From NCBI GenBank assembly GCA_022796315.1, contig JAAWIL010000065.1, forward strand, positions 1 to 9,715: a DNA stretch of 9,715 bases, given 5' to 3'. The translations under genes and the position numbers were made by a program. Origin of the DNA: Oscillibacter sp. GTDB lineage: Bacteria > Bacillota > Clostridia > Oscillospirales > Oscillospiraceae. Under the pieces are notes generated by a model, which was given only the letters and a program-made list of their open reading frames with translations, was not told the DNA's origin and searched no databases. This document shows positions 6,919-9,715 of this stretch, one piece after another; within the stretch, counting starts at the first letter, position 1, and every line of letters starts with the position of its first letter.

Positions 6919-7667
6919 GTCATTAACTCCTTTTCTGCCTGGACGATCCAGCGGTCCTCGTCCGCTCTGGGCGGGCGGGAGGTGAGGTCCCCGGTAATGC
7001 GGACGCGGGAAAAGCCCGCCTCGGTGAGGAACTGCCGCAGCGTTTCCCCGCCCCAGGCCCGCTCCCGGTGCTCCTCAAAGCTCCGGTCCCAGGCGCCGTC
7101 CGGCCGCAGGCGGAACAGATCCACCTGGTAGGTGCAGATCTGGGTCTTCTCCGAGAAGAAGGTCCGCCAGACGCAGCAGCTCTCCTCCGTCTCATCGGTG
7201 TAGAGCTGGCCGTCCATCCGCCGGAGCTTGTGGGGGGTGTTTACATCAAAGAGGAACTGCCCGCCGGGCTTGAGCCAGCGGAATACCCGGCGGAAGGTCT
7301 CCCGCAGGTCCCGCTCCCGGGTCAGGTAGTTCAGGGAGTCCAGGGTGGACACCGCCGCGTCCACCGGCTCCAGCAGCCGCAGCCGGGGCATGGCCTGGCG
7401 GAGGAACAGCGGGGGCCGCTCCAGGTTCGCCGCCTTGGCCGCCGCCTGGGCCAGCATCTCCTCGGAGCCATCGGTGGCGAGGACCTCATACCCCCGCTCC
7501 GCCAGGAGGCAGGCGATGGTGCCGGTGCCGCAGGCCAGGTCCAGCACCGTGCGGACGGGAATGGCGCTCTTGCGGAAGCGCCGCTCCAGAAAGTCCGCCC
7601 GGCGGCGGTAGGACCCGCCGGCCATGAGACCGTCATAACTGCCGGCCAGCGTGTGATAGCTGCTCAC
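6915..7667 (-). CDS. Class I SAM-dependent methyltransferase, substrate unknown
   Basis: Cytosolic methyltransferase with a Rossmann-type SAM fold, 250 residues. Motif I is VLDLACGTGT (residues 41-50), and the acidic residue that normally binds the SAM ribose is Asp66 in VLATDGS. The post-II region is DAAVSTLDSLNYL (103-115), and the motif III region is LKPGGQFLFDVN (132-143). The N-terminus SSYHTLAGSYDGLM resembles the small-molecule/tRNA-type methyltransferases placed in general class I families, but nothing visible names the substrate. It starts with GTG inside the yerC stop (GTGA) with no strong ribosome binding site, so it is probably translated by coupling. It ends by overlapping the hslO start. 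Confidence 0.85.
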   Translation of the reverse strand: MSSYHTLAGSYDGLMAGGSYRRRADFLERRFRKSAIPVRTVLDLACGTGTIACLLAERGYEVLATDGSEEMLAQAAAKAANLERPPLFLRQAMPRLRLLEPVDAAVSTLDSLNYLTRERDLRETFRRVFRWLKPGGQFLFDVNTPHKLRRMDGQLYTDETEESCCVWRTFFSEKTQICTYQVDLFRLRPDGAWDRSFEEHRERAWGGETLRQFLTEAGFSRVRITGDLTSRPPRADEDRWIVQAEKELMT

Positions 7668-7954
7668 GGATTCTGTTTGATCCGCCGGAAGAGCTGCTCA
7701 TAGGCGCCGGTGCCGTAGCTCAAGGAGCGGTTCACCCGGCTGATGGTGGCGCTGGAGGCCCCGGTGATCTCCAGAATCTCGGTGTAGATCATGCCGTCGT
7801 CCAGCAGGGAGGCCACCTCAAAGCGCTGCTCCATGGACCGCAGCTCCGACACGGTGCACAGATCCTGAAAGAACTCATAGCACTCCTGCTCATCCCTCAG
7901 CTGCAAGATGGCTTTGTACAGGTGTTTATTCATTTCCTTCTTGCCGATTTTCAC
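7664..7954 (-). CDS. yerC: YerC/YecD family TrpR-related DNA-binding protein
   Basis: Small protein of 96 residues from the YerC/YecD branch of the TrpR repressor superfamily. Helices around MEQRFEVASLLDDGMIYTEI (41-60) and the helix-turn-helix ITGASSATISRVNRSLSYG (63-81) match the family. Family members are presumed transcription regulators; ligand and targets are largely undefined. The start is a GTG at 7952-7954, chosen because AGGAGG (7965-7970) lies 10 nt upstream. The in-frame ATG seven codons later has only a purine run 1-2 nt away. It is the first gene of a three-gene operon. A dyad in its promoter could be its own operator, which is inference. Confidence 0.88.
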   Translation of the reverse strand: MKIGKKEMNKHLYKAILQLRDEQECYEFFQDLCTVSELRSMEQRFEVASLLDDGMIYTEILEITGASSATISRVNRSLSYGTGAYEQLFRRIKQNP

Positions 7955-7964
7955 TACGCAGAAA

Positions 7965-7970
7965 CCTCCT
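7965..7970 (-). promoter_or_regulatory. Ribosome binding site that decides the yerC GTG start
   Basis: A perfect AGGAGG on the minus strand is 10 nt from the GTG at 7952-7954. The alternative ATG at codon 8 has no Shine-Dalgarno with workable spacing. Confidence 0.75.
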
Positions 7971-8006
7971 CTGGCGCCGCGCCGCGCCGTATTTGTATTT
8001 CTTCTT

Positions 8007-8035
8007 ATTTTAGCATTTCACAGCGTGAAAGTAAA
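8007..8035 (-). promoter_or_regulatory. Promoter of the yerC-methyltransferase-hslO operon
   Basis: On the minus strand TTTACT (8030-8035) and TAAAAT (8007-8012) are 17 bp apart. They sit in an AT-rich island that contrasts with the GC-rich flanks. Transcription would start near 8000, about 45 nt before the yerC GTG. The spacer holds the dyad at 8016-8030. Confidence 0.7.
8016..8030. promoter_or_regulatory. Candidate operator in the yerC promoter spacer
   Basis: TTTCAC (8016-8021) and GTGAAA (8025-8030) form a perfect inverted repeat around AGC. It fills most of the space between the -35 and -10 boxes, so a bound protein would block RNA polymerase. Autoregulation by the TrpR-like YerC is a reasonable but untested guess. 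Confidence 0.5.
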
Positions 8036-8090
8036 GGGGTTCCATGGAAAATCAAAGGCGGAAAACCGAAGGCGCGTCCGGAGAGCCCCG

Positions 8091-8136
8091 CGGTTTCCGA
8101 CGCGTTTGGCAAACCGGACCGCGAAACCGGTTTTTT
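8091..8136 (+). terminator. Terminator-like hairpin with T6 in the leader of the DUF3298 gene
   Basis: CGGTTTC (8091-8097) pairs with GAAACCG (8123-8129), followed by one G and six T (8131-8136). An inner GTTT/AAAC stem (8104-8107, 8111-8114) can form within the loop. It lies before the DUF3298 start rather than after a gene, so it may be an attenuator, a fortuitous fold, or a stop for an unseen transcript. I see no clear plus-strand promoter upstream. Confidence 0.35.
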
Positions 8137-8183
8137 GGGGCCGCACCCCGGCCCGTCCCGCCGCATACGCTGGAAAAAAGCGG

Positions 8184-8192
8184 AAAAGGAGG
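8184..8192 (+). promoter_or_regulatory. Ribosome binding site that decides the DUF3298 gene start
   Basis: AAAAGGAGG lies 7 nt before the ATG at 8200. An earlier in-frame ATG at 8044 has no Shine-Dalgarno, and its extension would cross the hairpin at 8091-8136. Confidence 0.75.
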
Positions 8193-8199
8193 CCCGGCG

Positions 8200-8874
8200 A
8201 TGAAGATAGAGCCCTTTACGGCGGAGCGGGAGTGGACGGTGGAGGGGATTCCGGTGCTGAGGGCGGAGGCGGCGGTGCCCCGGCCCGTTCCCGCAGCGGA
8301 CCGGACCGCCCGGCGGGTCCGGCGGTATTATCAGGCGCAGCTGCGGGCCTTTCTGGGCTACTGCGAGCAGTGGCTGCTGCCCCAGGCCGCGGCGGAGTAC
8401 CAGGCGGCCCTGGCCTCCAGCGCCCCCCTGCCGTCCTTCCGGGCGGAGCTGCGGTACGAGATCACCTGCCAGGACGGCCGTTTCCTGAGCTTGTACACCC
8501 AGTCCCGGGAGGCGGCCGCGCCGGGACAGACGCTGCTCACCCGCCGGGGGGACACCTGGGACCTGGCCGCCGGTTACCCCGTGCCCCTGAGCGCCTTCTT
8601 CCCGCCCCGGAGTCCCTGGCGGCGGCAGATTCTGACCCTGGCGGCGGAGGAGATCCGGCGGAGGGAGCGCTCCGGCGCCGCCCGCTATCACGAGGACTGG
8701 CCCCGGCTTCTGCGCCGCCGGTTCAATCCCCAGAACTACTACCTGACCCCGGAGGGGCTGACCGTCTTCTATCCCATGTATGCCATCGCGCCCCCGGCGG
8801 AGGGGATTCCCACGTTTCTGCTCCCCTACGGCGGCGCGGATGGCCCGGCGGCTCCGGAGGCGGCGGAACCGTGA
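8200..8874 (+). CDS. DUF3298 (RsiV C-terminal-like) domain protein
   Basis: Protein of 224 residues whose C-terminal part resembles DUF3298, the domain found in the anti-sigma factor RsiV and in related lysozyme-binding or deacetylase-associated proteins. The most telling stretch is FNPQNYYLTPEGLTVFYPMY (175-194) followed by AIAPPAEGIPTFLLPY (195-210), the family's usual end. The middle, RAELRYEITCQDGRFLSLYT (81-100), fits the preceding beta-rich region. Unlike RsiV there is no N-terminal transmembrane helix or signal peptide; the protein opens MKIEPFTAERE. No sigma-factor gene is beside it. It is divergent from yerC and is followed by GC-rich hairpins. Its function is unknown and a cytosolic location is inferred. 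Confidence 0.8.
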   Translation: MKIEPFTAEREWTVEGIPVLRAEAAVPRPVPAADRTARRVRRYYQAQLRAFLGYCEQWLLPQAAAEYQAALASSAPLPSFRAELRYEITCQDGRFLSLYTQSREAAAPGQTLLTRRGDTWDLAAGYPVPLSAFFPPRSPWRRQILTLAAEEIRRRERSGAARYHEDWPRLLRRRFNPQNYYLTPEGLTVFYPMYAIAPPAEGIPTFLLPYGGADGPAAPEAAEP

Positions 8875-8885
8875 ACCACCAGCGT

Positions 8886-8915
8886 GGGCGGGGGCTCCCT
8901 CCGGAGCGCCCGCCC
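8886..8915 (+). other. Long GC hairpin just after the DUF3298 gene
   Basis: GGGCGGGGGCTCC (8886-8898) pairs with GGAGCGCCCGCCC (8903-8915) around a CTCC loop, with one mismatch in 13 pairs. It begins 11 nt after the stop codon. No U-tract follows, so it is more likely an RNA 3' stabiliser or pausing site than a complete intrinsic terminator. Confidence 0.55.
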
Positions 8916-8976
8916 CGGGTTCGTGGGGGGAGCGGGTCTCCCGTCCGGGGGACAAGCTGCGCTCTGCCCGGGAACT

Positions 8977-9012
8977 TGAATGAAAAACCGAATATATACG
9001 GTTTAATATTCA
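8977..9012. repeat. 36-bp imperfect palindrome, AT-rich core
   Basis: The outer arms are TGAAT (8977-8981) and ATTCA (9008-9012), and the inner arms are AAACCG (8985-8990) and CGGTTT (8999-9004). All are symmetric about one centre, with an AT-only core. Fourteen of the 18 base pairs match across the axis. The outer arms are the half-sites of an ARG box but are spaced too far apart for one box, so a regulatory role at argG is only a suggestion. Confidence 0.5.
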
Positions 9013-9033
9013 TTTTGCCCCGGCCCGTTCTTC

Positions 9034-9054
9034 CCCCGCTCCGGCGGGGCTTTT
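9034..9054 (+). terminator. Intrinsic terminator downstream of the DUF3298 gene
   Basis: CCCCGC (9034-9039) pairs with GCGGGG (9044-9049) around TCCG, followed by C and TTTT (9051-9054). This is a compact rho-independent terminator that would insulate argG from upstream transcription. Confidence 0.75.
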
Positions 9055-9152
9055 CCGTGCGTCCGGGGAGAATTCAGGAAACCCCGAAGGAGGTCTTGGC
9101 AGAATATGCAAAAGTACCCAGTCTGCGGCAAAATTCTTGTGCAAGATACCGC

Positions 9153-9168
9153 TTGAATAAATATTCAA
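9153..9168. promoter_or_regulatory. ARG box (ArgR/AhrC operator)
   Basis: TTGAATAAATATTCAA contains TGAAT, four A/T bases and ATTCA, which matches the known ARG box core consensus TGAATwwwwATTCA. The arms are inverted repeats (TTGAATA and TATTCAA). It includes the whole -35 hexamer and part of the spacer of the argG promoter, so an arginine-bound ArgR hexamer would exclude RNA polymerase. Confidence 0.8.
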
Positions 9169-9182
9169 CAGTATTGTATAAT
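9153..9182 (+). promoter_or_regulatory. argG promoter
   Basis: TTGAAT (9153-9158) and a perfect TATAAT (9177-9182) are separated by 18 bp. Transcription should start near 9189, leaving a leader of about 32 nt. The -35 half is embedded in the ARG box. Confidence 0.8.
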
Positions 9183-9205
9183 GACAGGCATCATCCATAA
9201 CACAT

Positions 9206-9212
9206 AGGGAGG
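9206..9212 (+). promoter_or_regulatory. argG ribosome binding site
   Basis: AGGGAGG lies 8 nt before the ATG at 9221 and confirms this start. The protein then opens MKEKKDIKKIVLAYSGG, with the family motif at the usual distance from the N-terminus. Confidence 0.75.
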
Positions 9213-9220
9213 CATCCGTC

Positions 9221-9715
9221 ATGAAAGAGAAAAAGGATATCAAGAAGATTGTGCTGGCCTATTCCGGCGGCCTGGATACATCCATCATCATCCCCTGGCT
9301 GAAGGAGAACTACGGGAACCCGGAGATCATCGCCGTGGCTGGCGACGTGGGACAGAACGACGAGCTGGAGGGGCTGGAGGAGAAGGCCCTCAAGACCGGC
9401 GCTTCCAAGCTGTACATCGCGGACCTCACCGACGAGATGGTGGACGAGGTCATCATTCCCTCCCTGAAGATGGGGGCCAGCTATGAGCAGTACCTCCTGG
9501 GCACCGCCTTCGCCCGGCCCATCATCGGCAAAAAGCTGGTAGAGATCGCCAAGGCGGAGGGAGCCGACGCCATCGCCCACGGCTGCACCGGCAAGGGCAA
9601 TGACCAGGTCCGGTTTGAGCTGGCCATCAAGCGCTTCGCCCCGGAGATGACCATCATCGCCCCCTGGCGGGAGTGGGAGATCAAGGGCCGGGACGAGGAG
9701 ATCGACTACGCCGAG
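9221..9715 (+). CDS. argG: Argininosuccinate synthase, N-terminal part (cut by window end)
   Basis: Cytosolic enzyme that joins citrulline and aspartate with ATP to give argininosuccinate, the penultimate step of arginine biosynthesis. Only the first 165 of roughly 400 residues are in the window, and the frame is still open at the edge. The PP-loop ATP-binding motif is AYSGGLDTS (residues 13-21). The second family signature is GCTGKGNDQVRF (121-132), followed by IIAPWREWEIKGRDEE (145-160). The gene has its own promoter with an ARG box, so repression by arginine is expected. Whether argH or other arg genes follow cannot be seen. Confidence 0.97.
   Translation, partial: MKEKKDIKKIVLAYSGGLDTSIIIPWLKENYGNPEIIAVAGDVGQNDELEGLEEKALKTGASKLYIADLTDEMVDEVIIPSLKMGASYEQYLLGTAFARPIIGKKLVEIAKAEGADAIAHGCTGKGNDQVRFELAIKRFAPEMTIIAPWREWEIKGRDEEIDYAE

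Larger units (their letters stand above)
8875..9220. other. DUF3298 - argG intergenic region
   Basis: About 345 bp with no convincing gene. In order it holds a long GC hairpin (8886-8915), a 36-bp imperfect palindrome (8977-9012), an intrinsic terminator (9034-9054), and the argG promoter with its overlapping ARG box (9153-9182). I see no T-box or other leader-RNA motif; the argG leader is only about 30 nt. Confidence 0.65.

Noticed and set aside
7908..9200. 430-codon plus-strand frame spanning yerC antisense to the argG promoter
   Set aside because: It crosses the yerC promoter, the DUF3298 gene in another frame, and the argG promoter and terminator. Its Gly/Arg/Pro-rich translation matches nothing.
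9055..9220. T-box or other riboswitch leader for argG
   Set aside because: The predicted leader is only about 32 nt and no T-box sequence or terminator lies between the promoter and argG.
1..9715. Mobile elements, CRISPR arrays, tRNA or rRNA genes, defence systems
   Set aside because: No transposase, integrase, regularly spaced repeats, tRNA cloverleaf or rRNA-like sequence was seen. All recognisable genes are metabolic, regulatory or chaperone genes.

Overview
This GC-rich window carries ordinary chromosomal housekeeping genes of a Gram-positive, Firmicutes-type anaerobe. The best guess is a high-GC member of the Clostridia close to Oscillospiraceae. That placement is inference. It rests on an HPr with both His15 and the regulatory Ser46, a YerC/YecD TrpR-like gene, AGGAGG-type ribosome binding sites, an ArgR-type operator and a strong G/C third-position bias. 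There are no mobile elements, tRNAs, rRNAs or CRISPR arrays.

Left part, 1-4033: a structured non-coding stretch with three stacked hairpins (119-193) lies just past the stop of glucose-6-phosphate isomerase (pgi, minus strand). The intergenic region of about 490 bp at 1547-2037 holds divergent promoters for pgi and for the plus-strand phosphotransferase operon ptsH (HPr)-ptsI (Enzyme I). The ptsH promoter has a perfect dyad at its predicted start point.

Middle, 4034-6918: a complete mannitol-type Enzyme IICBA (mtlA) follows ptsI after 37 bp. A full phosphorelay from PEP to EI, HPr, EIIA, EIIB and EIIC is therefore encoded in one probable transcript. A long hairpin at 5986-6014 ends this operon and also the convergent minus-strand operon.

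Right part, 6034-7954: read right to left, the minus-strand operon is yerC (TrpR-like regulator), a class I SAM-dependent methyltransferase of unknown substrate, and hslO (Hsp33 redox chaperone). The genes are joined by 4-nt stop/start overlaps. The promoter upstream of yerC carries a perfect TTTCAC-N3-GTGAAA dyad in its spacer, a candidate autoregulatory site.

Far right, 8200-9715: a single gene for a DUF3298 (RsiV C-terminal type) protein with no membrane anchor is followed by strong hairpins, and then by argG (argininosuccinate synthase), cut by the window end. The argG promoter overlaps a near-consensus ARG box, so arginine repression by ArgR/AhrC is likely.

I found no clearly new multi-gene system. 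The points most worth following are the regulatory dyads, the yerC-methyltransferase-hslO operon and the ptsHI-mtlA arrangement.
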